Below are positions 35,301-50,300 of a stretch of DNA of 64,000 nucleotides, one piece after another; the stretch's first letter is position 1; each line of letters opens with the position of its first letter. The DNA lies in NCBI RefSeq assembly GCF_965363235.1, contig NC_134846.1:71646724-71710723 (forward strand). The letters run 5' to 3'. A program made the position numbers and the translations under genes. The notes beneath the pieces are model-generated. The model ran no database searches and was not told where the DNA came from. It saw nothing but the letters and a program-made list of their open reading frames with translations. Source of the stretch: Mytilus galloprovincialis. Its lineage: Eukaryota > Mollusca > Bivalvia > Mytilida > Mytilidae.

Positions 35301-38300
35301 GAGTTTGCAACAATAACTACTCATTTAAATACATCATAAAATATTAAAATGTAAAAAAAAGTGCTTGTTATCAATGAATGGTAAAGATTGTTTAATTTAT
35401 CAGTTGGTAGTAAAAGTGAATATACATTGTATATTGTATAAAACAATGATTTAAGTTGATTCAACTACTATTCGGGACAAAGAAAGATAACTCCAATTGA
35501 AAATTTCTTGCTATTGCGCAATATTGTGCAATTAAGATATTTCTTGCTATTGTTCAATACTGTGCAATTGAAAATACTTGCTATTGCACAATACTGTGCA
35601 ACTGAAGATTTCTTGCTATTGAGCAATACTGTGCAATTGAAAATTTCTTGCTATTGCACAATACTGTGCAATAGAAGATTTCTTGCTATTGCTGAATACT
35701 TTGCAATTAAAAATTTCTTGCTATTGCACAATACTTAATATAATAATTTTGGATCCTGATTTGGACCAACTTGAAAACTGGGCCCATAAACAAAAATCTA
35801 AGTACATTTTTAGATTCAGCATATCAAAGAACCCCAAGGATTCAATTTTTGTTAAAATCAAACTAAGTTTAATTTTGGACCCTTTTGACCTTAATGTAGA
35901 TCTAGACCAATTTAAAAACAGGACCAAAAATTAAGAATCTACATACACACAGAGATTCAGCATATCAAAGAACCCCAATTATTCAATTTTTGATGAAATC
36001 AAACAAAGTTTAATTTTGGACCCTTTGGACCCCTTATTCCTAAACTGTTGGGACCTCAACTCCCAAAATCAATCCCAACCATCCTTTTATTGTCATAAAC
36101 CTTGTGTTTAGATTTCATAGATTTCTATTTACTTATACTAAAGTTATGGTGCAAAAACCAAGAATAATGCTTATTTGGGCCCCTTTTTGGCCCCTTATTC
36201 CTAAACTGTTGGGACCTCAACTCCCAAAATCAATCCCAAACTTCCTTTTATGGTCATAAACCTTGTGTTTAAATTTCATTGATTTCTATTTACTTAAGCT
36301 AAAGTTATTGTGCGAAAAACCAAGAATAATGCTTATTTGGGCCCTTTTTTGGCCCCTAATTCCTAAACTGTTGGAACTAAAACTCCCAAAATCAATCCCA
36401 ACCTTCCTTTTGTGGTCATAAACCTTGTGACAAAATTTCATAGATTTCTATTTACTTTTACTAAAGTTAGAGTGCGAAAACTAAAAGTATTCGGACGACA
36501 ACATCTCCAATGTCATACCAATATACGACCAAAAAATTTTCAATTTTTGCGGTCGTATAAAAACAAGAATGTGTCCATAGTACACGGATGCCCCACTCAC
36601 AGTATCATCGTGAAATTGGGGTCAAAAGTTTAATTTGGCATTTAAATTAGAAAGATCATATCATAGGGAACATGTGTACTTAGTTTCAAGTTTATTGCAC
36701 TTCAACTTCATCAAAAACTACCTTGACCAAAAACTTTAACCTGAGCCTGGCACTATCATTTTCTATGTTCAGTGGACCGTGAAATTGGGGTCAAAATTTT
36801 TATTTGGCACTAAAATTAGAAAGATCATATCATGGGGAACATGTGTACTAAGTTTAAAGTTGATTGGACTTCAACTGCATCAAAAACTACCTTGACCAAA
36901 AACTTTAACCTGAATCTGGACGAACCGACGTACAGAAGAACGAACAGACAGACGGACGTACAGACCAGAAAACATAATGCCCCTCTACTATCATAGGTGG
37001 AAAAATATGTGAAAGTTGAAGCTTTGATCAAAGTCTTACATGGCTATTATTTTATTTGTTATTTTCTGACATTCTAATTAGACAAACCTTTTAAAATGGT
37101 CAGAACTCTAAAGGGTTGTTCTAACTTAATTGCCAATGCAATTGCTTTGTGATATTTCTTCTGCTGAATCAAGTTTGACAATTCCTGTTCTCTGGAAAAA
37201 AAGGGGTGAAATATCATATTTGACATTCACTTGAAACTAGAGGCTCTAAAGAGCCTGTGTCGCTCACCTTGGTCTATGTGAATATTAAACAAAGGAAGCA
37301 AATGGATTCATGACAAAATTGTGTTTTGGTGATGGTGATGTGTTTGTACATCTTACTTTACTGAACATTCTTGCTACTTACAATTATCTCTATCTATAAT
37401 GAACTTGGCCCAGTAGTTTCAGTGGAAAATGTTAGTTAAAATTTACAAATTTTATGAAAATTGTTAAAAATTGACTATAAAGGACAATAACTCCTTAAGG
37501 GTCAATTGACCATTTTCGTCATGTTGACTTATTTGTAAATCTTACTTTGCTTAACATTATTGATGTTTACAGTTTATCTCTATCTATAATAATATTCAAG
37601 ATAATAACCAAAAACAGCAAAATTTCCTTAAAATTACCAATTCAGGGGCAGCAACCCAACAACAGGTTGTCAGATTCATCTGAAAATTTCAGGGCAGATA
37701 GATGTTGACCTGATAAACAATTTTACCCCATGTCAGATTTGCTCTAAAGGCTGCGGTTTCAGAGTTTTAAGCCAAAATCTACATTTCACCCCTATGTTCT
37801 ATTTTTAGCAATGGCGGCCATCTTGGTTGGTTAGCCAGGTCACGGGACACAATTTTTAAACTAGATACCCCAATGATGATTGAGGCTAAGTTTGGTTTAA
37901 TTTGGCCCAGTAGTTTCAGAGGAGAAGATTTTTGTAAAAGATAACTAAGATTTACGAAAAATGGTTAAAAATTGACTATAAAGGGCAATAACTCCTAAAG
38001 AAATCAACAGACCATTTTGGTCTTGTTGACTTGTTTGTAGATCTTACTTTGCTGAACATTTTTGCTGTTTACAGTTTATCTCTATCTATAATAATATTCA
38101 AGATAATAACCAAAAACAGCAAAATGTCCTTAAAATTACCAATTCAGGGGCAGCAACCTATCAACGGGTTGTCCAATTCATCTCAAAATTTCAGGGCAGA
38201 TAGATCTTGACCTGATAAACAATTTTACCCGATGTCAGATTTGCTCTGAATGCTTTGGTTTTTGAGTGATAAGCCAAAAACTGCATTTTACCCCTATGTT

Positions 38301-41300
38301 CTATTTTTAGCCATGGCGGCCATCTTGGTTGGTTGACCAGGTCACCGGACACAATTTTTTAACTAGATACCCCAATGATGATTGTGGTCAAGTTTGGTTT
38401 AATTTGGCCAAGTAGTTTCAGAGAAGATTTTTGTAAAAGATGACTAAGATTTACGTAAAATGGTTAAAAATTGACTATAAAGGGCAATAACTCCTAAAGG
38501 GGTCAACAGACCATTTTGGTCATGTTGACTTATTTGTAGATCTTACTTTACTGAACATTTTTGCTGTGTACAGTTTATCTCTATCTATGATAATATTCAA
38601 GATAATAACCAAAAACAGCAAAATTTCCTTAAAATTACCAATTCAGGGGCAGCAACCTATCAACGGGTTGTCCGATTCATCTCAAAATTTCAGGGCAGAT
38701 AGATCTTGACCTGATTAACAATTTTACCCCTGTCAGATTTGCTCTAAATGCTTTGGTTTTTGAGTTATAAGCCAAAAACTGCATTTTACCCCTATGTTCT
38801 ATTTTTAGCCATGGTGGCCATCTTGGTTGGTTGGCCGGGTCACCGGACACAATTTTTAAACTAGATACCCTAATAATGATTGTGGCCAAGTTTGGTAAAA
38901 ATTGGCCCAGTAGTTTCAGAGGAGAAGATTTTTGTAAAAGTTAACGACGGACGACGACGACGACGGACGACGGACGCCGGACGCCAGACGCCGGACGCCA
39001 AGTGATGAGAAAAGCTCACTTGACCCTTTGGGCCAGGTGAGCTAAAAAGCAAGAGACAACACAATTTTTCAAGTTAAGACTTCATTTCTTAATCGAACAT
39101 TTAAATTCATGATTCACCTATACCAACAAATCCACAAAAGTTAATATCCCATGAATAATAAGTTATCTACAGTATTAACAATTCTCATTGTAAAACAATA
39201 TCTATCATGAAGAATTTTCTTTATGTTCAATCTTGTATCAAATATATAAACATAATTAAAGATGCTTAACATGTATATTTATATTACCTGATAATAAACT
39301 GTTCTTGTTCTTTCCTTGTGGTGTCTTCTACTTCCTGTGTTATATCCTGTAAAAGTTTCAAGATTTTAAACATACTTGCGAAGTCTATATAAGCTACTAT
39401 TAACAATACATGGGAGAAAAATTAAACAACATTTATCTTTGCAGAAGAAATAGAAAGCCATGTGTTTATCATTTTAAATAGAGGCTCTAAAGAACCTGTG
39501 TCGCTCACCTTGGTCTATGTGAATATTAAACAATGGACACAGATGGATTCATGACAAAATTGTGTTTTGGTGATGGTGATGTGTTTGTAGATCTTACTTT
39601 ACTAAACATTCTTGCTGCTTACAATTACCTCTATCTATAACAGTACTTTCTGTGGAAAATGTTATTGAAAATCTTCAAATTTTAAGAAAATTGTTAAAAA
39701 TTGACTATGAAGGGCAATAACTCCTTAGGGGGTCAATTGACTATTTTGGTCATACTGACTTATTTTTAGTTCTTACTTTGCTGTACATTATTGCTGTTTA
39801 CAGTTTATCCTTATCTATAATAATATTCAAGATAATAACAAAAAAAGAGCAAAATTTCCTCAAAATTACCAATTCAGGGGCAGCAACCTAACAACCGATT
39901 ATCCGATTCATCTGAAAATTCCAGGGAAGATAGATTGTGACCTGATCAACAATTTTATTTCCTGTCAGATTTGCTCTTAATGCTTCGATTTTTGAGTTAT
40001 AAGCCAAAAACTGCATTTTACCCCCATGTTCTATTTTTAGCCATGGCGGCCATCTTGGTTTGTTGGCCGTGTTACCAGACACATTTTTTTAACTAGATAC
40101 CCCAATGATGATTATGGCCAAGTTTGGTTAAATTTGGCCCAGTAGTTTCAGAGGAGAAGATTTTTCTAAAAGATTACTAAGATTTACGAAAAATGGTTAA
40201 AAATTGACTATAAAGGACAATAACTCCTAAAGTGGTCAACTGACCATTTTGGTCATGTTGACTTATTTGTAGATCTTACTTTGTTGAACATTATTGCTGT
40301 TTACAGTTTATCTCTATCTATAATAATATTCAAGATAATAACCAACTAGAGGCTCTAAAGAGCCTGTGTCGCTCACCTTGGTCTATGTGAATATTAAACA
40401 ATGGACACAGATGGATTCATGACAAAATTGTGTTTTGGTGATGGTGATGTGTTTGTAGATCTTAATTTACTAAACATTCTTGCTGCTTACAATTATCTTT
40501 ATCTATAACAGTACTTTCTGTAGAAAATGTTATTGAAAATCTTCAAATTTTAAGAAAATTGTTAAAAATTGACTATGGAGGGCAATAACTCCTTAGGGGG
40601 TCAATTGACTATTTTGGTCATACTGACTTATTTTTAGTTCTTACTTTGCTGTACATTATTGCTGTTTACAGTTTCTCTCTATCTATAATAATATTCAAGA
40701 TAATAACAAAAAAACAGCAAAATTTCCTCAAAATTACCAATTCAGGGACAGCAACCTAACAACTGATTCTCCGATTCATCTGAAAATTCCACATTTGCTC
40801 TTAATGCTTTGGTTTTTGAGTTATAAGCCAAAAACTGCATTTTACCCCCATGTTCTATTTTTAGCCATGGCGGCCATCTTGGTTTGTTGGCCGAGTTACC
40901 GGACACATTTTTTTAACTCGATACCCCAATGATGATTATGGCTAAGTTTGGTTAAATTTGGCCCAGTAGTTTCAGAGGAGAAGATTTTCTAAAAGATTAC
41001 TAAGATTTACGAAAAATGGTTAAAAATTGACTATAAAGGGCAATAACTCCTAAAGTGGTCAACTGACCATTTTGGTCATGTTGACTTATTTGTAGATCTT
41101 ACTTTGCTGAACATTATTGCTGTTTACAGTTTATCTCTATCTATAATAATGTTCAAGATAATAACCAAAAACCGCAAAATTTCCTTAAAATTACCATTTC
41201 AGGGGCAGCAACCCAACAAAGAAATGTCTGATTCATCTTAAAATTTCAGGGCAGATAGATCTTGACCTGATGAACAATATTACCCCATGTCAGATTTGCT

Positions 41301-44300
41301 CTAAATGCTTTGGTTTTTGAGTTATAAGCCAAAAACTGCATTTTACCCCTATGTTCTATTTTTAGCCATGGCGGCCATATTGGTTGGTTGGGCAGGGCAC
41401 TGGACACATTTTTTAAACTAGATACCCCAATGATGATTGTGGCCAAGTTTGGTTAAATTTGGCCCAGTAGTTTCAGAGGAGAAGATTTTTGTAAAAGTTA
41501 ACACAGGACGACGACGACGGACGACGACGGCGGACGCCGGACGCCAAGTGATGAGAAAAGCTCACTTGGACTTTCGGCCAGGTGAGCTAAAAACAGCAAA
41601 ATTTCCTTAAAATTACCATTTCAGGGGCAGCAACCCAACAACGAAATGTCCGATTCATCTGAAAATTTCAGGGCAGATATATCTTCACCTGATGAACAAT
41701 TTTACCCGGTCAGATTTGCTCTAAATGCTTTGGTTTTTGAGTTATAAGCCAAAAACTGCATTTTACCCCTATGTTCTATTTTTAGCCATGGCGGCCATCT
41801 TGGTTGGTTGGCTGGGTCACTGGACACATTTTTTAAAACTAAATACCCCAATGATGATTATGGCCAAGTTTGGTTGAATTTGGCCCAGTAGTTTCAGAGG
41901 AGAAGATTTTTCTAAAAGATTACTAAGATTTACGAAAAATGGTTAAAAATTGACTATAAAGGGCAATAACTCCTAAAGTGGTGAACTGACCATTTTGGTC
42001 ATGTTGACTTATTTGTAGATCTTACTTTGCCAGAGCTCCAAATAAGAATTCACAAATTGGGTTTTTTACCCACCATTTTCTTATATAATTGGGTGATAAA
42101 GTTTTTTGATTGCATTATCAATTCCAATTCACCCCTCATGTTAATATCAAATTGGGTTTTTCACCACCAAGCTCCTTAATGTATTGGGTTTTTTCATCAA
42201 CACAATATTGAATATTTAGGCAATATCAACCCCAGATTTTTTTTCCATCTTAAATATGTTTCTTTCTTTGTTTAGCTTTTTTATTTGGTTTAGGGTTAGG
42301 GTTAGGGTTATTTGCTAGCTGTTTTATTTGGTTTATTGACTGAGAAGCAATTGTAGGTTTAATTTGTGTTCCGTTTCAACCCTTCTGCCAGTTTTGTATT
42401 TTCTCATATAAACTGTAAAAAAACGAATATGTGTATTCACAGGCACTCGTCTTATACCTTTATATAATAAATTCTGAGACCAGTGCCTGTGTGTGTATTC
42501 ATTAATTAACCGTAAATGAAAAAAAATAGTAAATAAACTCTAATTATACTTGAATGTTTTTGTTTTATTCCAATTTTCATAAATCTGGGTTTAGTTGTCT
42601 TTTATAAGAACTTTTGGTTTCTGATGCTTTATCATGTCAAAATTAATTTGGCCTTTCACTTTTTCCAACTGATTTCGTTTTTGAGGAAACCCTGCTTTTA
42701 TTAGCAATGTTCTCGTTAAGGTATGTACACACGCCCTTGTGTTCGATGGACGCTTCCAACACTGGCTGGGTCTTGTTATCATCATAACTTTCCCTAAGCT
42801 TTTCAAAGGAAGCAGAAAACATGCTTCTATTCAATATTTTTAACGGACATTCACTTTTGTTTTAATTCAATGTATGTAATGATAAATCCCAAGCAATGCG
42901 AAAAAAATATGACTTCATGACACACGCTTATTGGATAAACGCCGAGAAGATCGAAATGTTTTCAAAAACATGTGTACCTATTGAGCAACGGAAAACTCTA
43001 ACAGGGACCCATTTCAGCTACTTGATGCAGGGATCTATTTTTAGAACGAAAGGAAATTTCCAATTATAAATATTATAAAAATAGTTTACGCGACCACTGT
43101 AAACAGATAAGGGTATAAAACGCAAATGGTAGCCAATAAAAGGGTTGAGAACCCATGGTTTTGGAATATAATTGGGTTTTCCTTTGAATTAATTGGGTTA
43201 TTGAACCCTGCAATGGGCAATTGCATTGGGTTTTTTATTATTTGTATTGCGTGATCACGCAAATACGCACCTCATCTGGAGCTCTGCTTTGCTGAACATT
43301 ATTGCTGTTTACAGTTTATCTCTATCTATAATAATATTCAAGATAATAACCAAAAACAGAAAAATTTCCTTAAAATTACCATTTCAGGGGCAGCAACCCA
43401 ACAACGAAATGTCCGATTCATCTGAAAATTTCAGGGCAGATAGATCTTGACCTGATGAACAATTTAACCCCACGTCAGATTTGCTCTAAATGCTTTGGTT
43501 TTTGAGTTATAGGCCAAAAACTGCATTTTACTCCTATGTTCTATTTTTAGCCATGGCGGCCATCTTGGTTGGTTGGCTGGGTCACCGGACACATTTTTAA
43601 AACTAGATACCCCAATGATGATTGTGGCCAAGTTTGGTTAAATTTGGCCCAGTAGATTTCAGAGGAGAAGATTTATGTAAAAGTTAACGCAGGACGACGA
43701 CGACGGACAATGACGGACGCCGGACACAAAGTGATGAGAAAAGCTCACTTGGCCTTTCGGCCAGGTGAGCTCAAAATTAAGGTATAGTTGGCAGGTAAAA
43801 TTTTGGAGAAGGCGATATGATCAAACCATGTGCAAAACAAGGTTAAACAGAAGGCAAGCATGTTTTACAAGGTTCTTCGAAAATGACTATTGATTACCTA
43901 AAAGATATTTGAGCAATAACATAAGCTTGTGAGAAGAAAAGAAGATAACCCATCATTGTTATTCCTAAATAATAGTTCAACAAACAAACAAGAGGCTGTC
44001 ACAACGACAGCAAATCAGATTTATTAACATTTATTTGTGTCCTGGCAATATCACAAGAACCATAACTGATGAATGGTGAAAGTGAAAATCGTCAATATCA
44101 AATTTGACCTCCATTTTGTCATCAGTATCAACATATTAAAATTTGAAAAGCTTAGATTGAATGGTTCATGAGTAAATGCAACAACGTGAATGGAAATGCC
44201 ATTTTACAATCTTTCAAGAATCATAACTCCTGAACGGTAAAAGTCAAAATCGTCATTATTGAACTTGACCTATATTTTGTCATCAGTAACAACATATAAA

Positions 44301-47300
44301 AATTTCAAAAGCTTTGGTTGAATAGTTCATGAGAAAATGCACGGACACGACTGGAAACACCATTTTTCAATCTTTCAAGAACCATAACTCCTGAACGGTA
44401 AAAGTCAAAATCGTCATTATTGAACTTGACCTCTATTTTGTCATCAGTAACAACATATTAAAATTTGGGAAGCTTTGGTAGAACAGTTCATGCGTAAATG
44501 CATGGACACCACTGGAAACTCGCTTTGGTTGAACGGTTCATGAGTTAATGCATGGACAACATTTGATTGTCGCCAGCCCGCCCGCCCGCCCGCCCGCCCG
44601 CCCGCCGTACATCCCCAAATCAATAACCGACATTTTTGTCACAAAAATCCGGTAAAAACTAATCAACGCTGGAAGTATGACTGTATCTGCTCCTTAGTAT
44701 TGCACTATTCTTGACTTACTTGCCATTCCAGAATAGTTGAGTCTGCACCACCAGTGATAACACGGTTTTCATCAGAACTGACAGCAAGCCCCCAAACTTT
44801 ATCATCATGCTCATCAAATGTCTTTACACACTCATTTGTTTTTATTGTCCAGATTTTTAATAATCCATCTGAACCACTAAAAAATCATTAAAATATAGAC
44901 ATTATATATGAGTGTACTTTTAAAATATTTTGTCATTAGTTAAGTTTTATAATAAATATTTTCAGAAGTAAAGCAACTGATATTAGACATATTAGAGTGT
45001 AAATCCAAAAAATTAGTCATTTTTGGGACCCTTTATAGCTTGCTGTTCGGTGTGAGACAAGGCTCTATGTTTAAGACCATACTTTGACCTGCATAAAGGT
45101 TTACTTTTAAAAATTGTGACTTGGATGGAGAGTTGACTCATTGGCACCCATACCACAGGCACTCATACCACATCTTCTTATATCTATACATGTCTATATG
45201 TGCAACACATGTTACACAATGTAATGTAAGAAAACATATATACAAACCATGACAATAACTGCATGCCTCTAGTTAAAAAGACCACTCTTAAAACAGAACT
45301 GTCATGTCCTTCAAAAGTCTGAAAAGACATATAAAAACAATTTTAATATAATTTGTAATTCTTTTTTAACATTTGCATCCCTACCATAATTGTATACTCA
45401 ACGGCTTAAGGGAATACGATACAGTAGCAGGGTCAGATAATAACGTTTTCAAAACTGTTCGTGTTGTTTTCGCGATGTTGGTAACCAGAACGTTGTAATT
45501 TCGCAATGTTTCTAATAAGAACGTTAACATTTCACGGGATATTCACTGACGACATTAATTTTAATTGCGCGATTTTCAAAAAAATACCTGCTAAAAAGTG
45601 GTCATGCCATTTCTAAAAGACGGAGAAATCTGCCGAAAAGCAGTGAGATTAAAGGAAATACAATAAATCAAATACAATTTTGCATGACGATATTGAAGAA
45701 ATGGTGATTGACACAGAAGAGAGTACTGACAATATAACATGGAAAGACGGAAGAAGAATTGTGGCTCGAGCTTTTTAGACTGGCACTGAATAACTGCCAA
45801 AACTGCACTGCCCAGCGGAATCTGCTTAACGTAGAGAAAGAAAAATTGCAAGGAATTAGGGTCTATCTTACTATTCGTTGCTTAAACTGTAACATACTGC
45901 AAAACATTTTACCAATAACACAATTAGGAACAAAACGACCTGCAATATTTAGTAATGAGTATTTGGTAGCTGCTTAACATCCAGCGGCAAATATATAATT
46001 GCATATTTATGATTCAAATGTTCTTTTAATGAAACTTAAAGAAATGAGAAAATGTATGAACCCGTGATTAATGAGAAAAATTTAAATGGTGTCTTTGGTA
46101 TTGTTCATCATATTTGTATTTTGTTCATTGTTTTGTACCTAAATCAGGCCGTAAGCTTCCTGTTTGAGTTGTTTTGCATTTGTCATGTAGGGGCCTTTCA
46201 TAGCTTACTATGCGATATGGGTTTTACTCATTGTTGAAGGCCGTCCGATGTCATATAGTCGTTTAGCCATTTGGTCTCTGATTGAGATTTGCCTCATTGG
46301 TAATCATACCACGTCTACTTATTTGTATAAGCATGTCCTTATTGTACTTCAATGTATTGAGAGATAAAAATTGAATATCGTCAAGTGTACACTAATTACA
46401 GACAGACAGATCAGAAAGTGTACACATGTTAAAACTTGTCGTATAGCTAGACGATCGGACAAACGAACAAAGTGTTTTCAATATAGCTCTACTTCTAGAC
46501 AAACAAGTACGCCAATATGCATATGTATACGCCGTAAAAAAAGTTATGTAACTTATCAATTGATAAAGACATCGTTCAATATTAATTCTCTTATACCGGC
46601 TGCTGTACTTTCTATGAAATATTATATTACAACTTCATTTTCGGTCGATTGAGGCATTAATGGCATGATTTAAATTGCACAAAACAGCTCTTATTATAAA
46701 ACAAGAAGTACTGCTTATAATTTAAATTTGAAAGATGATTATCTTTTGAATTTAAAAAAAAAAAGAAAATCAAAGTACGTCGGAACCTTTTAAAGTTGAC
46801 GATACGGTATCGGTTTTGTCATTGTTGAAGGTTATACTGTTGTCAATTTATGGTATCGCCTCACTTAATGTATAGTTGGTTCACATTTTTTCATGTCAAT
46901 AATGTTGTCTATCCTCGTACAGTACATGAAACAATTTAGAACTAATGTCGGAAAGAGATGCACCTTTATACTTCTATCAGATTTTCCTTTGTGCCGTACA
47001 TCTGATAAAGCAATCTGCTAGAATCCTTTCTCATAGTCTTTTTTTTTTATTATGAAAAGGTTCCTGTCCAAATTTCGTTTCGTAAATGTTTAGCACAAAT
47101 GTTTTTCCATTTTATGATTAACCATCTTATAAATTTTTATGATAAGTATAAAGGCTTAAAAAAAGCACCTGCATATACTCGTGTACGGTGGGAATGATTA
47201 CACGACGTTGTTGCGATTAAAACTTAATTTAACGTAATTTAGCGCCATACTGACAGACATCGTAAAAAATTAAGGTATATGAATTTTATTGAAAAACAAG

Positions 47301-50300
47301 CACATCAACCTCAATGTTTTTCTTTTGCAATCAATCAAGTACTGTTTCAAGAACACTCCGCCAAAATTTCAGGAAAAAATCAACGATCAAATTTTTTCTG
47401 CACTTCCGAAAAGACGCAAAAATATGGTCAATTACAATATTTCGGATATAGCAATCTAAATCCGGAACATGACGATTTGATTTAACCTTAAACTTGTTTC
47501 AGCATGTTGATGAAATGGAACAAGGGAATATTTTACAAAAAACCCGGTTAAGTTATGACTTTTCGTTCAAAAGTATTGTTACTTTCTTTAAAAGTCATTA
47601 TTTATGAAATTTCAGGGATTTTCTTCCAAATATGCAAATTTGGAACCAAATTATCTCAAAAAGTAAGTCATGAAGGTACTTTTTCCTTTGCATATTTGAA
47701 AAGTACACATTGAAATTTACCTTCTATCAAAATTACAAGAAAAAATCAACGAGGGATCTCTTCTGTATCGTATGCCCTTAAGAAATAAAGTATGCATTAT
47801 AATAGACATTGTCATTTATTTTCTCCTGAACATGTAATAAAATAAACATATTAAATGTCTTTGTGTGTGTCAGTTTTATCTTTTATTTTTGTTGGTATTG
47901 ATATCTATTGTACTGAGATAGTAGTTTGATTTCTGACTGAATGATTTCTAGCGAATGCTAAACAAAATTATGATCATGCACGTACCAAGGGTTCTTTACA
48001 ATTAAAAATCTTACGACAAAAAATTATCGCAGGTTAAACTGAAATGTTCATGACATGCAAGTTTTTTGTCTTATGGTGACTTGAGTAACACCGGTATCAC
48101 TCAGATTACAATTCTACCTTGACAGGTAAGTTTGTATTTAGCCTATAAAATACTTATTTAGCCTTGAGAATTGAAAGGTCAGTTTATCCCATTCATACAA
48201 TAGAAGTTGATAAATTTGGCTTCATGCCATTTACCTTGTCCAAAATTAAGGTCACTTTATTGTTATTGTGATATTGTTAAAGTACAAAAGAACCCTATAT
48301 TCTGACCAATACTTAAAACTTTGTGCATCTTGATTTAATTGTTAAAAATCTGTTAATGTTGAATTTTTGGGGTTATTTCAGCCTTTTAATTGCATATTTC
48401 TTTACATGGTAGTTTTTTTTTCAGATCTAATAAAAAAACTATCTGCTTGACTTTTTAAAAATAGACTATGCTTGCAGGTTATCTATAACACTGTCTTGTT
48501 TTTTGTTTAAACCAAATCTGACAGATGGGACAACATCCCTAATGCGCCTTGAAATGAGGAACTCAAAAGTCACGTGTAAAGAAAAAATCTCTGTGTAGTG
48601 ATATTGGACATGTTTCTATTTTTAACAAATTACTGAACTTAATTATTTGTGGTGATTAGGAAAGTAGAGGAACATAGAATAAATGTGTAAAAACTATGGA
48701 GCTATTGAATGTGTTCAAAGTATTAAATTTTCATAGAACTTATTGTGTTAAAAAGGGGATATTTTACCACAAGGAGCCGCATCACAAAAGGATGTTCGGG
48801 GTTTGCTAATTTACGGAAAAAGTAATCTCACTTCGTACCCCGAAAATTTAACCACATATGTGAAAATGTCACAGCTTCGAAACGAGCTATCATACATATC
48901 CAAGTTTACGATATGGACTGAGCTACAGGAAAAAACGTTACCATTATCGCCTATGGAAAAACAATTAAAGATATTGAGCCAATTTACAAAAAGATAAATC
49001 AAAAGTTTTCAGAGTGATCTATGGATGATTTCACCTTGTACACCCGGGAAAATTGTGAAAATGATGGTAAGTATTTTTTTATTTATACCTAGATATCCCA
49101 GATGATTTCAGATAACCATTATAGATAAATACCAGCAGATACTCAATGAAATTTTCGCTTTAAGAAAGCATTACAGGCACGGGGCTGAACACTTTTTTTA
49201 GCACAATTCTAACTTTGTTTACACCCCCGAGAGATCCGAAAGGAATTTGTTTATGAATTGAAAAAGGCATGAACTAACATAATAGTTTTATCTGTAAGTA
49301 AACATGACACAATACAGTCTTTGTTATGTAATTATCACTCCGGTTTACAGGAATGCCTGATAACCAAGGGAGATAACACACTCCATACGAGTAAAGTGAA
49401 ATACATCATCATCATGTGCTTTTATCCAATAATTTGACCCATGGTCAGTCAGTAGATATCATATGCAGTTAATAAACAGACAAACATGTACATGTATTAA
49501 AGAAATCATGAATTATTATTTGTAATTCACACTAGCAAATCACAAGATTTTGTCTTTTCTCAGTGAAAAAGGGGGAGGGTCAACAAGCCATTCGAAAACA
49601 ATATTGCTGCACCTTTTCAACTATTAAGCTAGTTAGCTACCACTCGTTGCTTCTTATTTAAAAGATTTAAATGAAGGTTGATAAGCCACAAGGGAGAAGT
49701 ATTTTTCTTTCTTTGTGATAAAACGTTCTAGAATTTGATTTTTCTCTCTCAATAATACTTATGTATTTAAACCAAATAATAACACAGCCTGAGTAATTTT
49801 TTTTGTCTTATTTCAGTTCCAGACATATCATTACTTTTTAACCTGAGATGACAAACTAGAGGTTTTAAAAGGTCCTGAATAACTGGTAAGCATTTTGTTT
49901 TATTTGGCAAGCTCTAAATTGTTTATTTATAGTATTTATGCAATTCAAATTACAGTCGGTATGTTAAAAATATACTGATATGAAAACTGTTGCTATGGTC
50001 TTGGCATTAAATGAAAATGCTTGGTTACTGATCTTTTCAAGTCCATATTTCAAGTTAAACCTTGCGGCAACTGTTCCTCATGTAACACTGCAAAATATAA
50101 TTAGCATTATTTTGATATGTCGTTATTTAATGACGCCATATTACGTGTGATGTCACGATGTTTCCTTTAAAACCTCATGCCGATATCTCACTGATAAAAG
50201 ATTTTCACTGAAATACATGTAAAAAACATTTTTTCTCAAATACAATTATGTGAAAGAACAAGTTTTGAAAATTTGCACTTCATTGCACTCTAATTATATG

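Larger units (their letters stand above)
39479..43772 (-). mobile_element. AGCTCACC repeat, outer copy split by two insertions
   Basis: Starts agaggctctaaagaacctgt and ends ggccaggtgagct. Its continuity is broken by a complete second copy (40347-41590) and by an unrelated element (42031-43286). Removing both restores the family consensus. Confidence 0.88.

Noticed and set aside
35508..35738. Frame across the 35-bp repeat near 35.5 kb
   Set aside because: Minisatellite inside a dispersed element, not a gene.
42289..42310. Telomere repeat
   Set aside because: Only three TTAGGG units, inside a mobile element.
48752..48860. LPQG...LLIY resembling the reverse-transcriptase PQG motif
   Set aside because: The spacing and the surrounding residues do not fit, and no YxDD-type catalytic motif is nearby.
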